Positions 17,701 to 24,551 of a stretch of 35,834 nt of DNA are shown here, in pieces. The stretch is from assembly GCA_018000835.1 (NCBI GenBank), contig JAGNJD010000027.1, positions 1 to 35,834 on the forward strand. The letters run 5' to 3'. The translations under genes and the position numbers were made by a program. This stretch comes from Candidatus Goldiibacteriota bacterium. GTDB lineage: Bacteria > Oederibacteriota > PGYV01 > DSYL01. The notes beneath the pieces are model-generated. The model saw only the letters and a program-made list of their open reading frames with translations. It searched no databases and had not been told where the DNA came from. Position 1 is the stretch's first letter, and every line of letters begins with the position of its first letter.

Positions 17701-20285
17701 AACTTGAAATGCGAAGCCTGGCGTCCGACGTTGCCTGCCCTGTCTTTTGAAATTACGTGCAGATACCAAGTGCCATCCTTTAAATCACCTGAAAATATGG
17801 TATCTTTATCTATCCATAAACTTTTTTCGTCGGGTATCGTTTTGTCATTATTATCAATTACGTAAAAATAACCTGATATGCCGGATAAATCCTCAGGTGG
17901 GCTTATCTTAAACTGGGCGCGTTTTACGTTATACCATTTCTGGGAATCTGGATGTGTTACGGATGAAACGTTCGGCGGCAATGCCTGCGTATCTATGTTA
18001 AATCTGAAATGTGAAGTCCCTCTCGAAACGTTTCCTGCCAGGTCCTTTGATTTTACATGAACGTACCATGTGCCGTCTGCCTTTTCCTTTATAATAATTT
18101 CGGTCTGTTCAGTCCACGTCAATTCCGTCTCTACAGGTTCATAATCCGGTATTTTATTTACGAGATAATAAAAGCCGGCTATGCCGGACAAATCATACGG
18201 TTTTGAAACGTGTATTTCCACGGTAGTATTGTTATACCAGGACGTCTGGTCCTGATGCGTTTTTGAATTTATCACGGGTTGTAAGGCCTGGGTATCTACG
18301 TTAAATTTATAATGGGTCGCTTTTTTTCCCGTGTTACCGGCTTTGTCTTTTGAAATTATGTGAAAATATTTTGTGCCATCTTCTATCATTCCCAGTTTTA
18401 CGCTTTTTTCAACGGTCCATTGTGCAATTTTTTCATCCGGAACCGTGGATGGCAGTTCATCTATCAAATAGTAATAACCCGCGATGCCTGAAAGGTCTTC
18501 CGGCGTCTCCCACGTAAAAACGGGCGACGTGTTATACCACCGCTCCGGGTCAGGATGCGTTGGGGACGTGACTTTTGGTGGCAATGCAACGGTATCTATT
18601 TTTACCCTGTAATGTGAGACAGTCGGACTTACGTTACCGGCTTTATCCTCTATGAGCAGATGAAAATACCATATCCCGTCTTCCAGTCCTTTGATGGTAA
18701 CGCTGTCGTTCGTCGTTACCTCACAGTTTTTAGGAGCCGGATTCGTATCAGGATTCCTGTCAATCACGTAAAGATAATTTTTTATTTCTGGGTGTATTCC
18801 CCAGTAAACGTCAATCTCGTTTTTATTATACCACTCGTCCTGTGATGGATGCGTTCTTGACGAAAGCACGGGGGTAACCGCTGCTGTGGTGGTAAAAGTC
18901 CAGTCGTCGGCAACTCCGGAAAAATTTCCGATGTCCGTATAAGTAAGTATCCTTACGTGATATTTAGTTAGTGCCTTTAAATTGGTAAGAGTTAATTTGT
19001 GTATTATTTCTTTTTCTTCTTTTTTTATCATATATCCATAATTCTGGTCCGTCCCGTATTCTATTATGGTGCTTGCTTCCTTATCCGTGGTCCATTTTAT
19101 GACTGCACTGTGAGACGTTATTTCCTCAAATACCACGTCCATAACCTTTGGCGGCGGGACGTTTGAAACCGTGGTCCTGAAAATTCTACCTCTGGGTGAA
19201 GAACCAAAATAAAGATATCCGTTAAAAACCCTTAAAATTCTTATATCCTCTTCGTCCGTCTGAAAAGCGACATCCCATTTTTTACCATCGCTGGTTTTAA
19301 AAATTCTTCCGTTTTCGCCGCTGCCGACGAAAAGGTTATTTGAGAATGATGCAAATTTATAAAAATTAACGTCTTTATCCGAAAAAAAACATTCAATCCA
19401 GTTTATGCCGTCTTCCGACATAAATATAAGTCCGCCGGACGCCTTTGAAGTTGCACAATAAAACCTGTTTTTAAAAACAAAAAAATCGTTTATAAAACTC
19501 TGGTTCGTATCAAAGACTTTCTGCCAGTTAACCCCGTCTGCGGTCCTGTATATAACACCGTTTGGATAAGTGCCTGCATAAAGATAATCACGGAACAGGC
19601 CAAAAGTAGTTATGGCAAGTTCCGACGTATTTAACGATATTATCCAGTGCGTGCCGTTATATGAGTAAATTTTACCTTCTGTTGATGTTCCTGCAAAAAG
19701 ATGTCCCTTAAATATTTCGAGACAATGCACCCTTGCCTCACCGCTGTTAAACGACAAACTCCATACCTTGCCATCAAGAGTTTCGTATATTCCGCCGGTT
19801 GCATTTGTGCCACAGAATAATTTTGGAGTTCCAAGGTCGTTAAATGTTTTTAAACAATACACCTGCGGCGTATAATCCCCGAGTTGTTCTTCCTCCAGCG
19901 ACTTTGTATGAGCAATGGGCGGATTAAAATACGGTGAAAATATGTTTGAAATACTTATGGTTTCCCACGCTCCAACGTCCCCGGTTGACGTTCTTATTAC
20001 CGTATCCTTGTTTGTTGAAGCATAGAGATATCCGTTAAATTCTTCAAAATCGTAAATTATCGGCAGATTTTTGTCTTCAAAAACGGGGATAAAAGATTCT
20101 TTTGGAACGTATTTAAGGTAAAGCGGGATTGCTGCTTTTATGTTTTTCATCACTTCCCGCGTGTCTTTCCCTCTTACGATAAGACCGGGCAGTTCCCTGC
20201 ACTCGCCTAAAAATTTACCTTCCTCTTTTATTATTACGATTTCCAGATCGGTGGTTAATTTTTTTATGTTCTCTTTTTCTTTCAT
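14745..20285 (-). CDS. HicB-like domain fused to a seven-bladed propeller, FN3 and ten Ig-like repeats
   Basis: A 1846-residue chimera with these parts: 12-62 a HicB/UPF0150-type antitoxin-like domain (IIKEEGKFLGECRELPGLIV then DTREVMKNIKAAIPLYL); 76-373 a seven-bladed propeller with one FNGYLYAxxxxxxxIxR-type unit per blade (blade 7 ends NGYLYFGSSPRGRIFRT); 377-468 a fibronectin III/purple-acid-phosphatase-N-like domain; 471-1172 seven ~100-residue repeats (THPD..WYN...DGxWYFHxxSKDxAGNVG...FxIDT); 1173-1370 two Ig/FN3 domains; 1370-1670 three more repeats; 1670-1755 a carboxypeptidase-regulatory-like domain; 1755-1846 a FlgD-like Ig domain (FSYYIPEDGLVTIKIY, LEAGLYMYQI). All but the first part are typical of secreted proteins, yet there is no signal peptide. 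The ATG overlaps the GNAT stop (ATGA), so translation is coupled. Function is unknown. Confidence 0.8.
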   Translation of the reverse strand: MKEKENIKKLTTDLEIVIIKEEGKFLGECRELPGLIVRGKDTREVMKNIKAAIPLYLKYVPKESFIPVFEDKNLPIIYDFEEFNGYLYASTNKDTVIRTSTGDVGAWETISISNIFSPYFNPPIAHTKSLEEEQLGDYTPQVYCLKTFNDLGTPKLFCGTNATGGIYETLDGKVWSLSFNSGEARVHCLEIFKGHLFAGTSTEGKIYSYNGTHWIISLNTSELAITTFGLFRDYLYAGTYPNGVIYRTADGVNWQKVFDTNQSFINDFFVFKNRFYCATSKASGGLIFMSEDGINWIECFFSDKDVNFYKFASFSNNLFVGSGENGRIFKTSDGKKWDVAFQTDEEDIRILRVFNGYLYFGSSPRGRIFRTTVSNVPPPKVMDVVFEEITSHSAVIKWTTDKEASTIIEYGTDQNYGYMIKKEEKEIIHKLTLTNLKALTKYHVRILTYTDIGNFSGVADDWTFTTTAAVTPVLSSRTHPSQDEWYNKNEIDVYWGIHPEIKNYLYVIDRNPDTNPAPKNCEVTTNDSVTIKGLEDGIWYFHLLIEDKAGNVSPTVSHYRVKIDTVALPPKVTSPTHPDPERWYNTSPVFTWETPEDLSGIAGYYYLIDELPSTVPDEKIAQWTVEKSVKLGMIEDGTKYFHIISKDKAGNTGKKATHYKFNVDTQALQPVINSKTHQDQTSWYNNTTVEIHVSKPYDLSGIAGFYYLVNKIPDYEPVETELTWTEQTEIIIKEKADGTWYVHVKSKDLAGNVSRGTSHFRFNIDTQALPPNVSSVTHPDSQKWYNVKRAQFKISPPEDLSGISGYFYVIDNNDKTIPDEKSLWIDKDTIFSGDLKDGTWYLHVISKDRAGNVGRQASHFKFNIDTVAKPPVVYSVTHKDTEEWYKNSIPQIQWDTPDDISGIEGYYYTIDQKNFTVPQKDNSEWTISNQVTLSQLQDGIWYFHIISKDNAGNVGPEASHFRIKIDTTIEQPKITSPTHPDENKWYNVGLIKFTWTIPSDLSKVKNFYYVFSKEKHIKITPDAAVRTDMREVDIAVAEQGIYYFHLIAEDNAGNVGEEPAIYTVHLDFIANPPEVISTTHPNPEKYYSEKYPVFVIEKVDDLSGADGFYYKIDRKNDTIPDKKEGKFTRDNTIKINEPLDDGEWYFHVVLKDKAGNVGTEAFHYKFKVETNPPDVKIHEMPEFVNSESFEVSWEAEDKESGVFVFTLEYKEGDKGKWKLWLKETKDTKAVFKGEDSITYYFRIKARDNAGNWSEFYENSSIRTTIDVSPPSAITQIVAKPLKEGNVLLEWTKAVDSVSGVDYYRIYRSTVSGQVGMQICDDGTIRENKFIDDSKELEDGIIYYYTVRPVDRVGNERESGNKQILVVCDKFALPPVVKSFTHPMQDAWYNVKDVKLSWDTPQDATRITGYYYIFDQNPTTKPDVKTGTWYIDNEVDLNNVSDGTWYFHVISKDEAGNLSDEAYHYQINIDTTIPKPPVVSSITHPDFNRWYNNNTPSFTWTIPSDPSGIEGYYYIFNQIKDTIPDVTTASWTKGTMASFVDVPDGIWYFHIVAKDNAANISQEAFHMQIKVAMTPPPPEVFSITHPDQNRWYREKNVRLQWKTPEYVNEIIGFFYVLDNFEDTVPSSRNSKTMDTNIGFQNLSDGIWYFHVVSVDKEGVIGRTAAHFKIKIKTKVTVKGTITQSNGIMPQPGATVEIMQEDGTTLGIAISDKDGNFIIDNLPVGKVKIKVVAKGLPPQIIYDIELKADEPERIINVSTEIFAIFEKASDKFIFSYYIPEDGLVTIKIYNESGKLLHTIEEKKKGKIYNSSSCSSANLEAGLYMYQITSKGDASGKLTRYAIRKLRKD
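15285..18875 (-). repeat. Ten ~300-bp coding repeats in the giant gene (7 + 3, with a two-domain break)
   Basis: The units lie at about 16770-18875 (seven) and 15285-16175 (three). Each encodes about 100 residues beginning with a THPD-like motif and WY, then GYYY, then DGxWYFHVxSKDxAGNVG. The DNA copies are diverged but recognisable. The interval 16175-16770 encodes two different Ig/FN3-like domains. Confidence 0.85.
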
Positions 20286-20758
20286 TTAATCCTTTTTCTT
20301 TTTTTAAAATGATAAATCAGTGCATGCTCGTCGCAATCAGGAAATTTCGGACAATTCAGACAATCCTTCCATATTTTTTGCGGCAAATTTTTTTTTTGTA
20401 TTTTCCTAAAGCCATATTTTACAAAAAAATCCGGTATTTTCGTCAGGACAAAAACGGATTTTATTCCTATTTTCCCCGCCTCGTTTATCGCATAGGTAAG
20501 TAATTTACTGCCGTATCCCATGCCTCTATACGATTTTTCTATTATAAAAGACCTTATCTCACCCAGGTCATACCAGTATATGTGTAGTCCTACGACACCT
20601 ATCTTTTTTTTGTTATCCTCCAGAACGTAAAAATCCCTTATCTGCGTATATATGTCTGCCAGTCCTCTCGGGATCAGGTCAAACTCAACGGCGTGTTTTT
20701 TTATGATATTGTGTATAAAAATGGCGTCGTTTATTCCTGCCTGACGGACTTTTACCAT
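20282..20758 (-). CDS. GNAT N-acetyltransferase, short N-acetylglutamate synthase-like
   Basis: A 158-residue GNAT protein. The acetyl-CoA motif A is RGMGYGSKLLTYAINEA, preceded by the EIRSFIIEKSY strand. The C-terminus has KIWKDCLNCPKFPDCDEHAL; this Cys-containing tail occurs in the short ArgA-type enzymes (single GNAT N-acetylglutamate synthases) of many anaerobes, which acetylate glutamate at the start of arginine synthesis. No other arg gene is nearby, so the substrate is inference. It begins 11 bp after the oxidoreductase gamma gene with a GGAAGG site, and its TGA overlaps the ATG of the giant chimera (ATGA). Confidence 0.8.
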   Translation of the reverse strand: MVKVRQAGINDAIFIHNIIKKHAVEFDLIPRGLADIYTQIRDFYVLEDNKKKIGVVGLHIYWYDLGEIRSFIIEKSYRGMGYGSKLLTYAINEAGKIGIKSVFVLTKIPDFFVKYGFRKIQKKNLPQKIWKDCLNCPKFPDCDEHALIYHFKKRKRIK

Positions 20759-20769
20759 TTCCAGCCTTC

Positions 20770-21342
20770 CTACTTTCCCGTATTCCGTTTTTTATTTTCG
20801 TCTGATTTATCGTCTTTTACGAATTTTATTCCCTGATTAAATGCCAGGAGATTTTTTTCAATGATTTCGTTTTTTCTGGCGGCAAACATATTTTCCATTA
20901 CCTTTAAATATTTTTCCTTTTCAAAAAAGTTAACCGTTTCTGAATAAACGCCGGCCATTATCATGTTTAACCCTTTTATAAAATTCATGTCTTTTGCCAT
21001 GTCAGATGCAGGCACCGATATTTTTTTCCCTTTTATCCGTTCACTTTTCACTAGAGACGAATTTTCAATAAAAATGGTTTTTTCTTCTATTTTATTTTTA
21101 TAGGTTTCGTAAGCCCTCTGGTCAAACGCTATCAGCGTAGTAGGCTTGTCAACGACGGGAGAATATATTTCGTCGTCGGAAATAATTACGTTACAAAAAG
21201 AAAAGCCGCCGCGTTTTTCCGCTCCGTAAGCAGGAAGCCACGTTACGTTTTTACCGTCCGATATTGCAACGTTGCACAAAAACAATCCGAGCGTAAGAAC
21301 GCCCTGACCACCGCTGCCTGCTATGATAATTTTCTCTTCCAT
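20770..21342 (-). CDS. 2-oxoacid:ferredoxin oxidoreductase, gamma subunit
   Basis: A 190-residue gamma-domain protein of the pyruvate/2-oxoacid:ferredoxin oxidoreductase superfamily. The N-terminal GSGGQGVLTLG and the segment YGAEKRGGFSFCNVIIS are the standard motifs of this subunit. With the alpha, beta and delta genes just upstream it completes a four-subunit enzyme that oxidatively decarboxylates a 2-oxoacid to an acyl-CoA and reduces ferredoxin, in the cytoplasm of anaerobes. It is 17 bp downstream of the beta gene. The C-terminal 20 residues are charged and specific to this protein. Confidence 0.9.
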   Translation of the reverse strand: MEEKIIIAGSGGQGVLTLGLFLCNVAISDGKNVTWLPAYGAEKRGGFSFCNVIISDDEIYSPVVDKPTTLIAFDQRAYETYKNKIEEKTIFIENSSLVKSERIKGKKISVPASDMAKDMNFIKGLNMIMAGVYSETVNFFEKEKYLKVMENMFAARKNEIIEKNLLAFNQGIKFVKDDKSDENKKRNTGK

Positions 21343-21359
21343 ATTTTTTCCTCAAATTT

Positions 21360-22106
21360 TTATTTTGTATCCTTTATAACGCCGATTTCATAATATTTTG
21401 ATGCGGTCTCATCTATCCATTTATTTGCCTCAACCGGCTCTTTTTTCCAGTTTGTAGGGCATGAAGAAATAACCTCAATAAGGGAGAAGCCCACGTTTGT
21501 AATCTGATTGACAAACGCTTTTTTTATGGCTTTTTTTGCCTTTATAATGGATGCCGCATCGGTTACTTTTACCCTTTCGAGATATTTGACTCCCTGAAGC
21601 GGAGCCAGTAATTCAGGCACTTTTATTGGATAACCAAAAGTTCCTACGTCCCTGCCATCAGGCGACGTAGTCGTAACCTGACCGATTAAAGTCGTAGGAG
21701 CGAGTTGCCCTCCGGTCATTCCATAATTCATGTTATTGATGAATATTATGGTAACGTTTTCTCCCCTGTTTGCCGTATGTATGGTTTCTGCCATGCCAAT
21801 TGATGCAAGGTCACCGTCACCCTGATAGGAAAAAACGACTTTGTCCGGATGAACCCGCTTTATTGCAGTTGCGACGACAGGAGCCCTGCCATGGGCTGCC
21901 TCTGAAACGTCAAAATCAAAAAAGTCATAGGCAAAAACCGCGCAGCCAACCGGCGCAACGCCTATAACTTTTTCCCTTATGTCAAGTTCGTCAATTACCT
22001 CTGCAATCAGTTTATGGACCGTGCTGTGTCCGCAACCAGGGCAATAAGTAAAACCGGCCTTTCTTAACGATTTTGGCCTTTTATATAAAAATTTTTCTTC
22101 CTGCAT
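21360..22106 (-). CDS. 2-oxoacid:ferredoxin oxidoreductase, beta (TPP) subunit
   Basis: A 248-residue thiamin-diphosphate-binding subunit. The TPP/Mg motif GDGDLASIG with the downstream IFINNMNYGMTGGQ is intact, as are the N-terminal YCPGCGHS and the substrate-side GVAPVGCAVF. The sequence TGGQLAPTT is shared by 2-oxoglutarate (KorB) and 2-oxoisovalerate (VorA) enzymes; I cannot tell which from this subunit. Its ATG overlaps the alpha stop as TAATG, so the two are coupled. Confidence 0.92.
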   Translation of the reverse strand: MQEEKFLYKRPKSLRKAGFTYCPGCGHSTVHKLIAEVIDELDIREKVIGVAPVGCAVFAYDFFDFDVSEAAHGRAPVVATAIKRVHPDKVVFSYQGDGDLASIGMAETIHTANRGENVTIIFINNMNYGMTGGQLAPTTLIGQVTTTSPDGRDVGTFGYPIKVPELLAPLQGVKYLERVKVTDAASIIKAKKAIKKAFVNQITNVGFSLIEVISSCPTNWKKEPVEANKWIDETASKYYEIGVIKDTK

Positions 22107-23161
22107 TATTTTATCCTCTTTTGAATGAATTCGTATAATTCCTCAGACGTAGGCACTCCACCACCTGGTCTTCCGTAAAACTCCACCGGCTTCGTTCCTT
22201 CAAGTGCCAGTCGGACGTCTTCCACCATCTGTCCGAGGTTCATTTCAAAGACAAATACTTTTTTTACATTTTTCGCGTATTCTTTTAACTCGCCATAAGG
22301 AAAAGGCCATAAAGTAACGGGCCTGAATAATTTTATGTTTGCATCGTTTTTAACTATGTTTTTTGATATGCGTGCAACCGTTCCAAAAGCAACGATTAAA
22401 TATTCCGCATCGTTGTTTTTATGAAATTCTTCAAACCTTATTTCGCTCTGCGTTATCGTATCGTATTTCTTTTTTAAATCATAGTTATGCTTTTCAAGCT
22501 CACCGGGCGTCATCAGCAGGGACAAAATCTTTCTGCCGCTTCTGCCTTTTGCACCGGTAAGAGCCCAGTCCTTTATCTTATCAAGATATTCGGATTTTTT
22601 GCTGCGCTTCAGTTCCACGTTTTCCATCATCTGTCCGAGCAATCCGTCAGCCAGAATCATTACCGGATTTCTGTATTTATCTGCCAGGTCAAATGCTTCA
22701 AAAGTCAAATCGTATAATTCCTGGATTGAAGAAGGTGCGAGAACAAGCAACCTGTAATCGCCATGTCCTGGTTTGCATGCCTGAAAATAATCGGATTGCG
22801 ACGGTGCAATGTCCCCTAATCCCGGGCCTCCTCGCATGACGTTTACTATTACCCCCGGTAATTCACAGCCGGCCATGTATGAAATGCCCTCCTGCATTAG
22901 GGAAATGCCGGGAGACGAAGACGTGGTCATGGCACGTGCACCTGCAGCAGCAGCTCCAAAAACGGAATTGATTGAAATTAACTCACTTTCTGCCTGCAGG
23001 AAAACGCCTTTTACTTCCCTCATCCTTTTTGACATATATTCAGGTATTTCATTTTGCGGAGTTATGGGATAGCCGGCATAAAATCTGCATCCTGCATCAA
23101 GAGCCGCTTCTACTATCGCAAAATTACCTTTTATGAACATCTTTTCTGCTGTCTGGCTCAT
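22106..23161 (-). CDS. 2-oxoacid:ferredoxin oxidoreductase, alpha subunit (VorB/KorA-like)
   Basis: A 351-residue alpha subunit. Visible are YAGYPITPQNEIPEYMS near residues 29-45 (the pyrimidine-side TPP region), QAESELISINSVFGAAAAGA, TTSSSPGISLMQEGISYMAG, and GGPGLGDIAPSQSDYFQA. This short alpha subunit, in which the gamma and delta domains are separate genes, is the form usually called VorB (3-methyl-2-oxobutanoate) or KorA (2-oxoglutarate). The ATG overlaps the stop of the ferredoxin subunit. The preferred substrate is not certain; branched-chain 2-oxoacid is my first guess from the GPGLG-PSQ-DYFQA segment. Confidence 0.9.
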   Translation of the reverse strand: MSQTAEKMFIKGNFAIVEAALDAGCRFYAGYPITPQNEIPEYMSKRMREVKGVFLQAESELISINSVFGAAAAGARAMTTSSSPGISLMQEGISYMAGCELPGVIVNVMRGGPGLGDIAPSQSDYFQACKPGHGDYRLLVLAPSSIQELYDLTFEAFDLADKYRNPVMILADGLLGQMMENVELKRSKKSEYLDKIKDWALTGAKGRSGRKILSLLMTPGELEKHNYDLKKKYDTITQSEIRFEEFHKNNDAEYLIVAFGTVARISKNIVKNDANIKLFRPVTLWPFPYGELKEYAKNVKKVFVFEMNLGQMVEDVRLALEGTKPVEFYGRPGGGVPTSEELYEFIQKRIK

Positions 23162-23394
23162 TTCTTTTGCTCCTTTTCCTCAATTATCTCAATGACTTCT
23201 ATGGCGACATCAGGACATACTATTGCACATAATGCACAGGCATTACATTGTCCGCTATTTTTGAATTCAACTACGTTATATCCGGATTTATTGATTTTAT
23301 CGCTTATCTGAATCTCTTTCTTGGCACACTGATGCACGCATATCAAGCAGCCCTTGCATCTTTCTTCGTCTATTATTATTCTGCCTTTTTTCAT
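23158..23394 (-). CDS. 2-oxoacid:ferredoxin oxidoreductase, delta (ferredoxin) subunit
   Basis: A 78-residue 2x[4Fe-4S] ferredoxin-like subunit. The two cluster motifs are CKGCLICVHQC and CNACALCAIVC (CxxCxxCxxxC each). It carries electrons from the TPP site to ferredoxin. It is the first gene of the operon, with an AAGGCGGA-type ribosome site before ATG 23394 and a good promoter about 60 bp upstream. It overlaps the alpha gene by 4 bp. Confidence 0.93.
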   Translation of the reverse strand: MKKGRIIIDEERCKGCLICVHQCAKKEIQISDKINKSGYNVVEFKNSGQCNACALCAIVCPDVAIEVIEIIEEKEQKK

Positions 23395-23455
23395 AAATAA
23401 TCCGCCTTCGTAATCCTGTTTTAGTATTATTAAAAAGTAACGACGAACAAATATA

Positions 23456-23484
23456 ATTATATTAAAATATTCAAGATTTTACAA
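23456..23484 (-). promoter_or_regulatory. Sigma70-type promoter of the 2-oxoacid oxidoreductase operon
   Basis: On the minus strand TTGTAA (23479-23484), 17-bp spacer, TATAAT (23456-23461): a perfect -10 and a 4/6 -35. The predicted transcript start is near 23449, giving about 55 nt of leader before ATG 23394. Confidence 0.7.
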
Positions 23485-23525
23485 GAATTTTATTTTTACC
23501 GCAGAGACATCCCTGCATTGCATTT

Positions 23526-23760
23526 CCGTCAGGTAAAAAAAATACAGATTTCATATAATTTCTTTATTTAGAAATTATTGATTGCACGGGCATCAATTAT
23601 TAAGGCATGGCGGTTTATACTAATTCTTTACCTCGCTTTTCTTTGAATGCATTTTTATGAAATTCGTTGATTAACTGAACATCAATAAAAATGAAAAAAT
23701 TGATTGTATTTTTTATGGAATTCGTTGTAATAAGTTCCGGGAAATGGTGAAGGACGTGCA
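23526..23760. repeat. Decayed direct repeat, left copy, in the 458-bp gap 23395-23852
   Basis: Shares several blocks in the same order and orientation with 25594-25740: ATTTCATATAAT (23549-23560), GATTGxAxGGGCATCA (23580-23595), an ATTGATTxxATTTTxTATGGAATTC-like block ending near 23723, and GGACGTG (23752-23758). The left copy holds about 90 extra bp after GGGCATCA. The rest of the gap holds the operon promoter and the promoter of the plus-strand gene; a short minus-strand frame at 23615-23824 does not look like a gene. Confidence 0.6.
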
Positions 23761-23817
23761 TTACAAAAAAATGCAACAATATTTCCATCAGGTTTACCGG
23801 ACTGCAATGAAAAACGT

Positions 23818-23846
23818 TTGACATAAAGCGTCAAAAATGATAATTT
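23818..23846 (+). promoter_or_regulatory. Promoter of the CBM9-like gene, apparently leaderless
   Basis: TTGACA (23818-23823, perfect -35) followed by GATAAT (23839-23844, 15-bp spacer) or TAATTT (23841-23846, 17-bp spacer). The -10 ends only 6-8 bp before ATG 23853, and there is no Shine-Dalgarno, so the transcript would start at or next to the start codon. Confidence 0.55.
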
Positions 23847-23852
23847 TTATTT

Positions 23853-24527
23853 ATGAAAAAAACATTGTTTTTTCCGATACTTTTATTTGCGTTTATAAAC
23901 GTTTTTGCAGAAGATAAAAAAGTAAACGTTCCTTTGCCTGACCCTTCTTTTAAGGTTTTATATACAATCCCTGGTAGCGATTTTCAGGAAAACCGGAAAA
24001 TTTTTGAAATAAACCCCACGCCTGAAATAAAAATAGACGGCGTATTAAATGAGCAGATTAAAACGCATCCCCTTATAATCAGAAACGGCAAATCAATAAC
24101 GGCAAAAATTTATTTCAGTTATAACAACAACGGACTTTATTTATTTGCGGATGTTTCTGACGCTTCGCCTGCTTTAAATAAGAATACGAAAGAAAAAATA
24201 AACATGGGGGATTCCATCGAATTATTGATTAATTTCGGGACGTTTTATCACATCGGCATAAAAGCGTCAGAAAAAAAAGAGTTATGGAACTGGACTTTAA
24301 AAGCGCCGGTTGACAGGGAAAATACGGTTTATAAAAAAACAAAAAATGGTTACGTAATTGAATCCCAGATTCCATGGCATAATTTCATGATGGGTTGCCT
24401 GTGCTCGTTAAGAAACAAAAATCTGGACTTTAACATAATCATAAACGATAAAACGTATAATAACAATCTGGTTAAATATAAATGGTGCAACGATGACGGC
24501 GGATGCGGATATGTGGTATTTAGATAG
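23853..24527 (+). CDS. Secreted CBM9-like carbohydrate-binding protein
   Basis: The only complete plus-strand gene. The 224-residue product begins with a signal peptide (KKTLFFPILLFAFINVFAED, cleavage after FA). The mature part carries the family 9 carbohydrate-binding-module pattern: EIKIDGVLNE, then AKIYFSYNNNGLYLFADVSD, then NMGDSIELLIN, and a C-terminal YVIESQIPWHNF-type strand. Such modules bind soluble or crystalline sugars, alone or in larger enzymes; here it stands alone, so it may be a periplasmic or surface sugar-binding protein. Four Cys lie in the C-terminal third (GCLCS and CNDDGGC). It converges with the Thr-rich lipoprotein gene (24-bp gap, no clear terminator) and lies between two direct repeats. 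Confidence 0.75.
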   Translation: MKKTLFFPILLFAFINVFAEDKKVNVPLPDPSFKVLYTIPGSDFQENRKIFEINPTPEIKIDGVLNEQIKTHPLIIRNGKSITAKIYFSYNNNGLYLFADVSDASPALNKNTKEKINMGDSIELLINFGTFYHIGIKASEKKELWNWTLKAPVDRENTVYKKTKNGYVIESQIPWHNFMMGCLCSLRNKNLDFNIIINDKTYNNNLVKYKWCNDDGGCGYVVFR

Positions 24528-24551
24528 GAATTGTTTAATTTATCAGTTTAA

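Noticed and set aside
14745..20758. A HicAB toxin-antitoxin module
   Set aside because: Only a HicB-like domain is present; the upstream neighbour is a GNAT acetyltransferase with an ArgA-like Cys tail, not HicA, and I see no small RNA-binding toxin. A GNAT-toxin pairing was considered, but GNAT toxins go with ribbon-helix-helix antitoxins.
23615..23824. 69-codon minus-strand frame in the gap before the CBM9-like gene
   Set aside because: No recognisable motif, no good ribosome site, lies in the decayed repeat and is not kept in the second repeat copy.
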